From: Sindora glabra
Taxonomy: Eukaryota > Streptophyta > Magnoliopsida > Fabales > Fabaceae
NCBI GenBank assembly: GCA_020226215.1
Contig: CM035227.1
Coordinates: 105,631,732-105,695,731 of the forward strand
Direction: 5' to 3'
DNA length: 64,000 nucleotides
Below, one piece after another: positions 46,170-57,520 of the stretch (positions are counted from its first letter, which is position 1; every line of letters begins with the position of its first letter). Under the pieces are notes generated by a model. It did no database searches, was not told where the DNA came from, and saw nothing but the letters and a program-made list of their open reading frames with translations. Made by a program: the position numbers and the translations under genes.

Positions 46170-47155
46170 TATTGCTTCCTTAGATACTATTACTATTTCT
46201 AAATCATATTCTGAGGTATTTTTTATGATGGGTGGTGTGTTGCTATAAAGGAAGAAATGATAACTCTTGAGGCAAATGATACATGGGACATTGTACCTTT
46301 GTTTGATGGTAAACAATCCATTAGTTACAAATACGTGTTTATTATAAAAGTGAATCCAGATGGTTCTTTTGCTCGTTTGAAAGCACATTTAGTAACCAAA
46401 GGATATGCCAGGACCTATGGCATTAATTACTCAAAAACATTCTCCCTTTGGGGAAAATTACTTCAATTTGATTGCTTATCTCTATTATTACTACTAATAA
46501 TTGGTCTCTTCAACAGTTAGATGTTAAAAATATTTTCTTACATGAAGCTTTGCATAAAGAGCTGTATATGGACCAACCACTTAGGTTTATTACTTAAAGG
46601 AAGTATAAGAAGGTACCATATTTAAAGAAATCACTATATAGGTTGAAACAATCTCTTCAAGCTTGGTTTGAAAGATTCAGTGAAGTGGTGACAAAATTTA
46701 AAATGAAGAAAAGTGAACATGATCATTCTATGTTCTACAAATAATTTGATTCAGGTTGTACTCTTCTGGCTATATATGTTGATGATATTATGATTACAAG
46801 AAGTGACAAATTAGGCATTTCACTATTGAAAACTTTTCTTCATGCTAAATTCCAAATGAAAGACCTAGGAACACTTTGGTATTTCTTAAGTATTGAAATT
46901 ACTCAAGGAAGGAAAGGGATTTTCTTGTTTCATAGAAAATATGTATTTAACCTCTTGAATAAAATAGGGATAATTAGTGCTAAACTATATGAAAATCCTA
47001 TGATTAACCTAGAAGGTAGGGAGTTACTTGAAGATCCCAAGTGGTATAAGAGATTGGTTAAAAAATTAAACTACATTACTATAACTAGATTTGATATTAC
47101 CTTTCTAGAAAATATAGTTAGTCAATTTATGAACTCTTTAAGGACCTCTTACTAA
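46170..47155 (+). pseudogene. Copia C reverse transcriptase remnant
   Basis: The frame 46257-46520 opens with MITLEANDTWDIVPLFDGKQ, then KYVFIIKVNPDGSFARLKAH and GINYSKTFS, the start of copia RT. After frame breaks, KKSLYRLKQSLQAWFERF (near 46630) and YVDDIMITRSDK (near 46780) give the thumb-side and catalytic boxes. The frame 46790-47155 ends KLNYITITRFDITF. It stops before RNase H. Confidence 0.85.
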
Positions 47156-47334
47156 GATGTTCTTATATATATTCTAAATACAGTAACATAGTATAGTTGA
47201 TATAATAAAATATTAAAATGAAATAAAAGGAGTCCAATTACCTTAATGATCAATAACAATCAGAATACCTATTCTAGCAATTCATTAATTATAAAGGCAG
47301 TGTAGTTATTTTTTTCTTTTCTTTTCTTTTGTAA

Positions 47335-48574
47335 TGTGAAATACACTTTTAATTTTAGATTTTTTTCCCTCTATTTAACTTTGAAATTTCAAAAATTACC
47401 TTCTTAAATTATATTAAATTTGAAATTAATATTTGTTGTTAGGTTAATTTATTATTTTATCAAATTGTATAATTTTTAAGAATTTTTTGACAAAAATACA
47501 TCTCACAACTAGCATTATTAGTCTCTTATTTTTATATTTATTATAATTATTTATCTTTTTTATATATAACACTAAAATAAATAATAAAAAAATAATAAAA
47601 TCAAAAAGCAATCATGTGACATTGCAAAGGTGAGGGTTTAACAATTCACTTTAATTTTTTTATTTATTTTAACATTGCAAATGATGAAAATGATAGATAA
47701 TTATAACAAAAGTAAAAATAATTTATTTATAGTGATGGTTATGAAATTTGATGAATATAATAATCACTACCTTTAAAAATGAGAGATTAAATATTGTGTA
47801 TACTCTAATATTATAGCATGTTAGTTTATTTTGTTATTTTTTTTACTATCTTATATAATTAATACAATTAAATTAGATATATATAGTTTTATTTAAATAC
47901 TTCCAAATAAATTATAAAATTATATATAAAAAATATAAAATAAAATAATATATTATAATATTATTATTCTTATTAAAAAATTTCATAGAAAAATATGCCA
48001 TTTGATAAAATTATTAGTTAAGTTAACAATATGTGTTAATTTTAAATTTTGTATGCTTTAAGGGAGAGATTTCCAAATTTCTTAAATAAAAAGAACAAAA
48101 TTTAATTACTCAAAATTAAATGATGTATTTTACAATTTTTTATTTTTCTGTAGAAAAAATAACTTTTGTCAGCTCGAAATACTTTAAGGATATGAAGTAG
48201 CGTGGCTAACAAAAGTCATAAACAATAAAATTTTTAAAAATATTTTGTATTTTCTTTATTTTTTTCAAAAAATTTATATTTAGCTCTGAAAATATGAAAA
48301 ACAATTTCATATAAATTTTATTCTAGTCCCTCGTCAATTTTTGCCTAACTTCATCCTTCTAAAAAATTATATAGATAATACAACTTTTTGACAAATATAA
48401 AATAAATTACTTATTTGATTAATTACTAATTCCAAAGAAATTGACCATTGTTATTTTTTTAAGTTGGCTATGGATGTCACTTTTAAATTTTATATAATTT
48501 AAAGAAGTAATTTTAAATTTTGAAAATTGAAAAGAATAAAAATTAATCATCCAAAATTAAAAGGTGTATTTCAC
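47335..48574. mobile_element. Possible TIR element, non-autonomous
   Basis: The left end TGTGAAATACACTTTTAATT is mirrored at the right end by AATTAAAAGGTGTATTTCAC (ending 48574), with similarity continuing inward for some tens of bases. A third, inverted copy of the same end lies at about 48095-48135 (AAATTAAATGATGTATTTTA). The interior is AT-rich and non-coding. The target duplication is unreadable because the flanks are T-rich. It could be one element of 1.24 kb or two overlapping ones. Confidence 0.4.
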
Positions 48575-48770
48575 GTTTTTTTCAAAAATAAAGAAAAAAA
48601 ATCAACTGCCCTGCTGCCTACTATTTGATTGTTACTGATCTTCTAGGTGATAAGAATTCTTTTCTTTCATTTTTTTTTTATTTGATAACTCTTTTATCGT
48701 TATGAAGTATACCATATCTTTGTGTTATTACGTTTAAATTACACGTACAACATGGAAAGTTTGGGACTCA

Positions 48771-48810
48771 AATTCGGCTCTCAATGCCAGATCATTTAGC
48801 ATTATTAAAA
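48771..48810. repeat. Short motif shared with the LINE 5' leader
   Basis: AATTCGGCTCTCAATGCCAG then ATCATTTAGCA here, and AATTCGGCTCTTAAAGCCAG then GTCATTTAGCA at 8575-8612. This is about 38 bases with few mismatches. It may be a LINE leader fragment or a promoter motif copied by one of them. Confidence 0.6.
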
Positions 48811-48985
48811 CATACGGCGTTATTTCATCGTAGAATAACAAGAGGAGGAAAATATGAGAAAAATGAAAAAGGAGAAATATGACGTCATGTTTTTGAAAGG
48901 AAAAATGGGCTGAAGAGAAAGTAAAAAAATTAATGAGAAAAATTTTTAAAGAAAAGAAAGTAAGAAATAAAAAAAGTAAGAGAAA

Positions 48986-49148
48986 GAAAAAATCTTTGAT
49001 GAAGAAAATGTAGGACACCTTTTTCTCCTTGCAGAAATCCTTTTTTTCTTGTTCTTTTTTTGTCATCTTTCTCCTGACAAAAAAAGAACAAAAAAAAAAA
49101 GGATCTGAAAAAAAGGCGTCCTACATTCTCTTCATCAAAGATTTTTCC
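48986..49148. repeat. Foldback with 9-base loop upstream of the gene
   Basis: The left arm 48986-49065 and right arm 49075-49148 are near-complementary. Outer: AAATCTTTGATGAAGA versus TCTTCATCAAAGATTT. Middle: ATGTAGGAC versus GTCCTACAT. Inner: TTGTTCTTTTTTTGTCA versus TGACAAAAAAAGAACAA. The loop is TCTTTCTCC. There are small indels mainly in A/T runs. It lies about 130 bases upstream of the start codon of the 49.28-kb gene, in its likely promoter or 5' UTR. Confidence 0.9.
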
Positions 49149-49276
49149 TATAGTTTTCTCTTCTCCCTCTACGCCCCTCGTTTTAAAACTGTAGCTCTAA
49201 CACCTCAAGTAAACCGTCCTCAAGGCCATACATACTCGTCTCTGAGTTAACTAAGCTTCTCCCTTGCAACGTTACA

Positions 49277-49865
49277 ATGGCAGAAGTTGCGGAGCGGTAC
49301 CCAGATCTCAATTATATCTTTGTTCTGTAGGTTTTTTCTCTTTATTTGAACGGATGATAATAATCTAAATTCTCTTCACATCACATACAGGTTCAGTGAA
49401 GCATTGCGAACAAACTCGGCTGCAATTTCCAAAGGTGGTGCTGGTCTCATAGCTGCGTTGGTTTCCTTGGTGGCGTGGAAATATATCAACACTGGCACAA
49501 ACCCATTCAAAGAAGACAGTGCAATCCTGTCGATTTTAATCGCAGCCACACTGGTTCATCTTATTTTTGGGTTTCTGATGAAAAACTTCATCCACTCACT
49601 CATATTAATCTTCGGTATTTGTTTTGTTTCTGGAGTTATTGCCATTGAGCTGCTTTTGTACTTGCTTCTCACTCAAATCTGGAAGATTCTGGTTATCAAT
49701 GTGTGTGTGGCCCTTCTAGTAGCCCTGGTATGCTTCTTCAACAACCTAGCATCCTTTTTCTCGGTTCTCCTGAGCAACTGCTTCCGCTCCCAAGATCAGC
49801 CACCACAACCTGGTGCAGCTGGCGGTGAAGCTGAGATGACAAATGCTGAGGAGTCTGCTGTTTAG
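49277..49865 (+). CDS. Unrecognised four-pass membrane protein, two exons
   Basis: Exon 1 (49277-49326) begins ATGGC in a good plant context and encodes MAEVAERYPDLNYIFV plus two bases. Exon 2 (49391-49865) completes the Leu codon and runs to TAG at 49863-49865. The intron 49327-49390 has GTAGGT and ACAG ends and is only 64 bases; without splicing an in-frame TAG follows at once. The predicted protein has 174 residues: a short polar N-terminus, hydrophobic segments at about 33-50, 60-80, 83-110 and 114-145 with few charges, and a C-terminal tail rich in Gln, Pro, Gly, Ala and Glu (about 150-174). I do not recognise the family, so no function is given. Base composition is clearly less AT-rich than the surroundings, and the frame is uninterrupted, so it is probably a real gene. 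Confidence 0.8.
49327..49390 (+). other. 64-base intron of the membrane-protein gene
   Basis: The donor GTAGGT follows TTTGTTCT; the acceptor TCACATACAG precedes GTTCAGTG. It is T/A-rich inside and near the lower size limit for plant introns. The splice keeps the frame: CT plus G gives Leu. Confidence 0.75.
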
Positions 49866-50720
49866 GACACTGCCTTTGTATCATCTGTAAGTTCAGAATT
49901 CGACATATTACTCCCATTTTCTAGCATATATTTTCGAATCCTAATTAAATAAACATGAAACCAACTTTCAAAGATATTGTGATATTTGTTTAAACATAAT
50001 TCATAAGCTAATACTTTTGTCTACTATATATTTATTTCATGCATGCATGACTCTCTTTCTTCGGTAAATTAGTATTTATCACTTTAATTTATACAAATTG
50101 CTTGATATGTTATATATTTTTCATTTATGTATTTATTTCATTCATGGCACTGTCTTTTATAACTAATTATATCATTGCCTTTTGATTTAATTTTTGTTAA
50201 TTTATCTTAGGAAGAACTAGTATGTTGGAATAAAAGCATTTTAAAATACAAAAATAGTACCGATCGAGAATAGAATTTGAAATTGACTTTAAAATATTTT
50301 TTATTTATTGAATTGGATTTTACAAATTTATTTCATAATCTTATATTTAATGATAATTTTTATATCTATTCAAATTTCGATTTCCATATGTATAGCATTA
50401 TTGTTTAAAGTAACCCACTGCAAGCCTTGACCAATATCCCCACCCTCAGTAATTCTGAAAAAAATAGTTCTTTTATATGGAAAAATAATAAATTTTGATA
50501 ATGTTGTGAAAAGTCAAACAAACTCATGAAGTGTCTCTCATGAACTCTATTGATTTTGTGTATGAACAGGTAGCCTCAGCTTGTGAGTTGGGACACATCA
50601 ATTCTTAATTAGTGGGGTCTTAAAGGAAGCATTGTTGGCTTAATTATTAAGCACTTGTAGTAGCAAGCGTCTGTACTTAAATTAAATGAACTATGAAGCA
50701 CCAGTCTGTTCCTGTTATAA
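49866..50720 (+). other. Probable 3' UTR with 683-base intron
   Basis: A GTAAGT donor at 49887 (TCATCT before it) and a GAACAG acceptor ending at 50569 would remove 683 AT-rich bases. The flanks 49866-49886 and 50570 onward are less AT-rich, like exon sequence. The end of transcription is not visible; somewhere near 50700 is a guess. Confidence 0.45.
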
Positions 50721-52370
50721 GCAGCCTCAATTTCTTATATTTGTATTTTATTTCAGAATCTATTTCCTTCTTTTCTTATATGTTATTTGGGTTGTTTTTA
50801 ATTTAACTGATGTTTTATTTATTTATTTATTTATTTTTGTTTTGGTCTTCTCACGTAGACTATTCTTCCAGCTAGTAGTGGAATTTATCTTTCCCCATAA
50901 AAGAAAATTGTTAGATATACTAATTTGATCACACCGTTCATCAAGTTGGCTTGGTAGGTGCTCCTACGATCCGACCGTTCATTAGAGTGGGATTGGACGG
51001 TCAGATGCATCACAAGCCAAAACACGGCCCACCACTAGGGGAAAATACTTTGACATTGTCAAACTCTTTTAACATACGGAATCACCAAAGAAATGATAAT
51101 AAAAAACTCTTGTTTGTCCGCACAATTTACGCATCGGACCCACTAAAAATAAGGCATGCATGATCTAAATCATATGGCTCACAATTTACACAGGTCAATT
51201 TATGAATGAATCGAATCGGCCCTTTTTTTTATATATTTTTAGTTTTTAATTTATTAAGTCTTGTATAGATTTTTATTTTTAATTTATAGAAAATTACGCT
51301 TTTTTATTTTGAATATATAGAATTGTATTATAAATTATTTTTAAATAATAATTTTATTTTATTAATATTTTATAGTGTATATATAGTGTTTTTTCAAAAT
51401 TATATATAAATTTCAAATGTATTATAACTTGTGAGTGGATGTGTAATACTTTGAAATAATTTTAAATTGTTAAAATTTTAAAATTTAAAATATTTTCAAA
51501 TTTAAAAAAAAAACTAAGAATTTATCCACAGATATTTTAAGACTAAATTAGTACCTCTAATATAGAAGCCCATAACATATGCGGGCTTATCCGATTCGTA
51601 TAAGGACCGACCTTCTCTGTAGCTACATTTAACATGGATTCTAAAAGTCAACCAATCACACCATTCATCACAAGCAAAAACACAGACCCCCAATGAGTGA
51701 CTCCCCCCCGCCCCCTTTTTTTTTTTTTTTGTTTCTGATAAAGAATAAGCGAAAAAACTTTGGAAAATTTGTTTTAATAAGTAGATCTTAATTACTCCCT
51801 CCCTAAGTATCGTTTCAAATTTTTTTATTTATCTGTTATTTTAAAAACAAAAATTATATTTATTATTTTCTTTTAAATATCATATCTATTATTTAAATAA
51901 ATATTTAATAATTTTATTTATTAGTAGATTTTAATAAAAATATTAATAAATTACAATTCATTTTTTTAAATTAAAATAAAAAGAATATATCTTTATTTTT
52001 TTGGGTTTTTTTTAATGCATGATAATAATCTGAATTCTCTCAAAATTTACTGTGAAATAAAACTAAAAGCGTGTCCAATTTAACTGGTCAATGCATAAGA
52101 AATAAACCATCAAATCATAGTTGTTTGTCTTCGGGTATAAGTTTAAACTCCGGTACAAGCACTGTATTTTATCGGTATGTTAAAAATGATTGTCTAATAT
52201 TATCAAAATAAGTTTTAAGTTAAATTCTTATTCTTTGTATTATTTTTCAAATAAATATGCTGAAAAATGTTCAAAAGAAAACCAGAAAACCATCAAAGCC
52301 ACTGTAGAAATTCTATAAGTAATTTATTTGGAATTTTTTCCTGTTTTGAAAGAAGTAATATCTCATTTCC
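50721..52370. other. Intergenic sequence, no gene
   Basis: AT-rich. A less AT-rich patch at about 50925-51180 includes TCACACCGTTCATCA and ACAAGCCAAAACACGGCCC. A shorter relative of that text lies at 51655-51705 (TCACACCATTCATCACAAGC). This may be a small dispersed repeat. A C run followed by a T run is at about 51703-51731. Confidence 0.45.
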
Positions 52371-52449
52371 TATGGACATCAAAATCCCCATTTGAAACTC
52401 TAACCAAACCTATAGACATCAAAATCCCCATTTGCAACTCTAACCAAAA
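52371..52449. repeat. 40-bp tandem duplication
   Basis: GACATCAAAATCCCCATTTG followed by ACTCTAACCAAA occurs twice with a 40-base period and very few differences, so it is recent. It lies in a 61-codon open frame without recognisable features. Confidence 0.9.
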
Positions 52450-55400
52450 ACATCCGCTATATCCTCCACTTCGAACTTACTTGCTTTTCTTGAGCAGCTA
52501 TAAACGGCGATAGGAGGAGAATAATGATCATTACGCTGAAATTAGTAGAATTCAATTAAGAAAAATATTAATTTAGTATAATTAATGTTCAATTGTGGCA
52601 AGAAAATCAAGACTTATGAAATATAAAAAAATGAATGTCAATTGACAAATAATAATGTAAATATGCTTTAAACAAGCAAAAATTTCAAATTCCAAGCTAG
52701 ATCTTCTAAGAATAAAACTCGCATTGAAAAAAAAGTTATAAATAGTAAATTAGGCAACTTAAGACTTATATAGATCCTATCAAAGACCATACTAGAAAAG
52801 AAGTCACTGTTAATCATAGCACAAAATATTCAAAAATGAAAATTGAACCGGTGAAGGGCTAAATTTAAGTATTTGAGACTTGTTACGAACATTTATAAAA
52901 ATATACTAAGCACAAGCGCGATGATGAACGCAAAGTTTTTTCCAACAATCCACTTTTCTCATCGAGTTTGAATTCAACGTTGGATTCAAGTTGGGTTTAA
53001 ATTTATTATAATGCAATTTGAAAATTTGATATTACTACTTATTTCTTGTAGTTTACAAAGTTATAATATTTAATACTTAAGAAAAAGGTAGATAATAAAG
53101 AATACAGATTAATAAATACATATAAATTTTTTAGATACTTACTTTAAATATAATTACATGCTGTAAATAAAATAACTTATTAAATACTACACAATATTGG
53201 AATAAAAATCTGCGTTAAAGTAATTTGATACTCAATGTGATATGTGCTATTAAGCATTGACTGATGATTCCAAGTCTTCGGACATTGAATCTATTAGGCA
53301 TAATAATAAGGAGAAACAAAATCCAAGGTTTCAGCATTCAACTGTGGGTCCTAACTATTTTTTCAATTTTTAGACCAAAAGGACAAAACAAAAACCGTGG
53401 CTTCTAATTAACGGACTCCAAGGCGATCAATTTTTGTGGCAAAGAAAGAAGCAAATAAACCCATAAATGGCAAGGAAAAGAGTAGACTAAGGGGATCTAT
53501 AAGCATGCATGAGCTGATTATTACTAGGCGAAAGGAAAGTAAAGCATAGGAATAAAAAGGTTTAAATTTGAATTAAATTTTATATTAATTCTTATAAGAT
53601 TAAATTTGTATAAATTTGATCCTTATAACATTGATTTCATGTTGAATTTTAGATGAAATTATTGGATTACCGTACATCTAAAGTCGTAGATCCAACGGCT
53701 TGGATGGGAGGGAAGGCAACTTGCTTTTCGTAATTTTTGCGAACTCTACGGTATAACCTCCAACATTGCCTCATTTACACTTTGAGCTCATGGAAGATGA
53801 ATTGGGCTCAGACAACAAGGGGCCACCTACTGTTGGGCTCAACCAAAGTATGATCTTGGTGAATTGGATGAGTTGGACAACGTAATTGGATTTAAAATTT
53901 TAATTGATTTCAAAGTTTAAAACATAAAATAATAATAATGATAAATGGTGATATTGTTATTAATTACAGTCTATCAAAAAATAAGAATAACAATATGAAA
54001 CAATGTATATTATAATTTTTCTTGTAATTTCTATTTCTGAAAAACATGGGTGGTATTATTATAAAAAATTTTGGGAGAAATTTTATAAAATATGTTCAGT
54101 TCAAAAATTGTTGATTTTTTAATTTTAATTTTTAGTTATTACTAGTTTGAGTTTAAAAAAAAATAGTTTACGTATTTTCTTTGATTTTGTTAGCAACCAA
54201 ACAGATTTTTGGTTGAGTGTTGCTGCTATTATAATTTATATATGTTCAATATATGATTACTTTAACTAATCATATTTTTCTACTTCTTCAATTCCTTACC
54301 CAGACATTTTTGTATTGCGATATTACGAGTGCCTAACAAGTGTTTGTTACAAGGTCAAAGTGAATAAATGCTCCTTTTGTGTGTGTGTGTGTGTCCATGT
54401 GATCTACTTTTTAATACCTATGATATAGTCCTAATGGGTAATGGAAATGAGCTAAATTAGTAATTATTTGAGGTTAATTTTATATAGAAAAATTCTAAGA
54501 TAAAAATTTTATAATTTGTGTGAAGAAATATTTGTTTAAAATTGTTAAGAGAAGATTCTTAAACCCAAAAGAAATTAGAAACCTTTGGATAATTATGAAT
54601 GAGACCTCTGAAGGCTAAGTAGGAGTACATTATTCAAACCTAGCACATGAATCGTGACAAACACTAAGGTCTATCAAAATGATATCCTTTCCTTTCCTAC
54701 GTATATATACACAGATGGACTTTTCAAAAAAATTTATATATATAGTTTAATTATGTCACGTAATCTTTAATTATAAATGATGAATACTTGTCAATTTTAT
54801 TGTTTATTTATCAGTTTTGTAAGGTTTATATAAATTTAAATTTAAATTTTGTAAATTTTAACATATTAAAAATTATAAAAATTGATAACTATTCTGGTTA
54901 TGACAAAATATACGTGGGGCATACAAAATTTTCTCTTGAACTTTTATACATGATTATTTTATATTAATATAATGCGGCTCCTTTAACAGGTACACATAAT
55001 CTATCACCATATCCAACTTGCTACATTTGGATTGCAATAATTAGAGGAAAAGCTCAAAAGGTGCACAATTTTTTCATTTTGGAATCATTAGTATTATAAA
55101 TTTGAAATCTCTCAATAATTATTAGATGGGCAAGGAGCCCCCAAATAATTAATTATTATCCTTTTTATGTTTAATTATTCAAATGAACTAGATAACTCAT
55201 GCGTATTTTATTTTCAAAGCTTTGTAAAAATTATGCCAGGAGAAAAAGGAAAAGAAAGTTACGGTTGGAAGAGACAAACATAGTAATGGAAGGAGAAGAG
55301 GAAGCAATTTCCTAATTGATATTCAAACTTATCTCATATTTTTTTCTCTTTGGTGACAAAACTTATTTCACTTTTTATATGTGGATCTTTTGTTTAGATG

Positions 55401-56384
55401 GTTAAATCATTAAATTGATTTATAAAAGATATAGGTTACATCATATTTTTTGAGATTTTATTTTACATTAATTAACTAAAAATTTGGAGGAAATTTAATG
55501 AAAAATCTATCAAGAATTTAATGTAAAAGTTAGAAATTTATATAGTTATTTGATGTAAAATGACTTTTAGAGAAAACCTAATGTGATATGTATCTTGTAT
55601 GGTTGGATGCTTAGCATACACAATAAGGTTAGACAATGAGATACAATGGCACAAACAAATATTAGATACTACAATTTTGTTCATCAATTTGGTAATTTGT
55701 AGATTTTACTATTTGTATGAAGAGATTTCTGACCATCAGTATTTCATATCATAGTTATTGCATTTTTCTTCCATCTCTTTCCTTAAATTTGAATATTTCA
55801 AATTTCTGGACATCAATTATTCATATCATAAATAAATTTGCTATTTTTATCTCCGCAAATCGTTTCAAAAGCAATGTAAAATGTCCAGCTCAAAAGGCTC
55901 CAATGCATGCATTATTAGTTCTTATTCTAGGTTTGCATTATTAATTCTTATAGGGCCCCAATGGGTGTATTATATAGGAGGAGCAATTTGTTAGTTAAAT
56001 AATTATTCCTAGTATCCTAGGATTAGGCTCTAATTGTTTTGATGGAAAATATTTTCCGTAAAGATATAATTATAAACTATTATGATAATGAAAAATAATT
56101 TATATATTCAATATTAAATATAATGAGTTTAGAACAAAATTTTCTTTTTAATATATATAAAAAATGAAAAAAAATTTAATCACAATATATAAATTATATG
56201 ATACTTATTCATTAATATTTTTTGAAAAACAAACGGAGGTTTAGTATTAGAAGTCCAAAGGTTTAGAAGAGCAATGATAGACTAAGTCATGGACTTAACG
56301 AATTGAATGTAAATGTTGGTAACAAATTTTGTTCAGTTTATTATTTTGAATAGATAGTTACCGAGGTTTAGTTGTTGGTTATGG
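52450..56384. other. Intergenic sequence, no gene
   Basis: No coding frame, RNA gene or complete element was recognised. A (GT)n run of about eight units is at 54379-54394. A moderately GC-rich patch (53650-53830) shows no reading frame. Confidence 0.45.
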
Positions 56385-56540
56385 TCCTTAGTTGTAATTG
56401 TGTCCTGTGTGAACTACGATCATGGATCAGTATTGTCAATTGTCTGCCTATCAGAGTCGACTTTCGGGTTAAATTCTAGTATCCAAGGAGTTAGCTTTGA
56501 TATTTGTGGATTAGATACCATGTCTTGTTTCCATCCAATT
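56385..56540 (+). pseudogene. Ectodomain-like fragment, possibly CRINKLY4-type receptor
   Basis: One open frame reads WSLVVIVSCVNYDHGSVLSI, then VCLSESTFGLNSSIQ, then GVSFDICGLDTMSCFHPI. It ends exactly at the CACTA terminus at 56541. The spacing of Cys and the GVSFDICGL phrase remind me of the extracellular repeats of CRINKLY4-like receptor kinases, but the match is short and from memory. It has no start codon of its own. The piece after 60884 may be its continuation. Confidence 0.3.
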
Positions 56541-57409
56541 CACTACAAAAAATTGGTTACATTTACAATGGTTTTAGAATGAATTTTATAACGGTTGTAA
56601 CCACTGCAAAGTGATTAGTAGCGATTTCTTTGATTGCTACAGAAATATCTATTACATTATACTTTTGCGACAATTTTCTTAATTTTTCTTAATTACTAAC
56701 ATAATTATCACAAAATTAATTTTTACTTTTAATTCAGTAAGGGGTTAAAACCATCCCTAAATAAATATAGATATTTTTTAATTTATTCAATTAAGCGAAG
56801 GTTGTAACCGTCACTAATTATTTGTTAAAATTTCAACCTTCAATTTGGTAAAAGGTAAACTATCGTTAATTGATTTTTAAAATTTTAACCTTTAACCTAA
56901 TAGGAGTTAAAATCGTTGCTAATTTATTACAAAAAATTTAACTTTTAATTAGTAGAGGTTAAAAATATCATTAACTAATTATAAATTTTGTTAATTTAAT
57001 AGAGGTTATAACCATCAATTAAAAATTCTTTTTTGTTAATTTAATAAAGGTTTTAACTACTATTAATGTTTTAATGATTTTTTTAAAATATATAAATATT
57101 AAGCTCCCTTTTTAAGTTAAGCCAATAAAATTATCATGTTAAAAACATATCAAAATTAACAAATTTCAAAATACACTTTTATTAATATAATTTCATAATC
57201 ATTTTGTATCCTATACAAGTTTTGTCAAATACAAAATAAAATAAGAAGTGCTAGATATTGTTTAAACTAGCATCTTCAAAAAAATCATCTTAAGAAGTAA
57301 TAAAATAGGATAACAAGTAATCCAACATTATTTTGTCATGTGTAAAATACCAAAAATCCTAAATATTATCTAAACTTACTACATCATCAAAATCATCCTC
57401 TTTAACACT

Positions 57410-57520
57410 AGCAAAATTCTCATCATGGGCACTAACCCCAAATGATCTTGTTTCCATAGATATGTTTTGATTTTGCTCACTTGCCTTATCACTTGACTGG
57501 TGATAATAAACATAATACAA
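57410..57520 (-). pseudogene. Coding-like fragment inside the CACTA element
   Basis: The minus strand reads without stops for about 35 codons: HQSSDKASEQNQNISMETRS, then SFGVSAHDENFASVKED and DDFDDVV. It is acidic and Ser-rich, like the C-terminal end of some protein. Not recognised; it may be the relic of an element-borne gene or a captured host exon. Confidence 0.3.

Larger units (their letters stand above)
42764..47155 (+). mobile_element. Copia C: 3'-truncated Ty1/copia relic
   Basis: Plus strand: LTR (42764-42889), primer site, broken gag, protease, integrase and RT, ending within the RT-RNase H connection at about 47155 (ITITRFDITFLENIVSQFMN). RNase H, polypurine tract and 3' LTR are missing. 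The LTR matches copia E. The element lies directly inside or against copia A. Confidence 0.8.

Noticed and set aside
48734..49250. Two Lys/Phe-rich open frames that look alike on opposite strands
   Set aside because: They are the two arms of the foldback read in opposite directions, not genes.
50930..51710. Possible defined transposon between the two TCACACC(G/A)TTCATCA copies
   Set aside because: The copies are direct, short and unequal, with no inverted ends or target duplication, so only a dispersed repeat can be suggested.
52328..52513. 61-codon open frame over the 40-bp repeat
   Set aside because: It is generated by the duplication and has no start or splice context.
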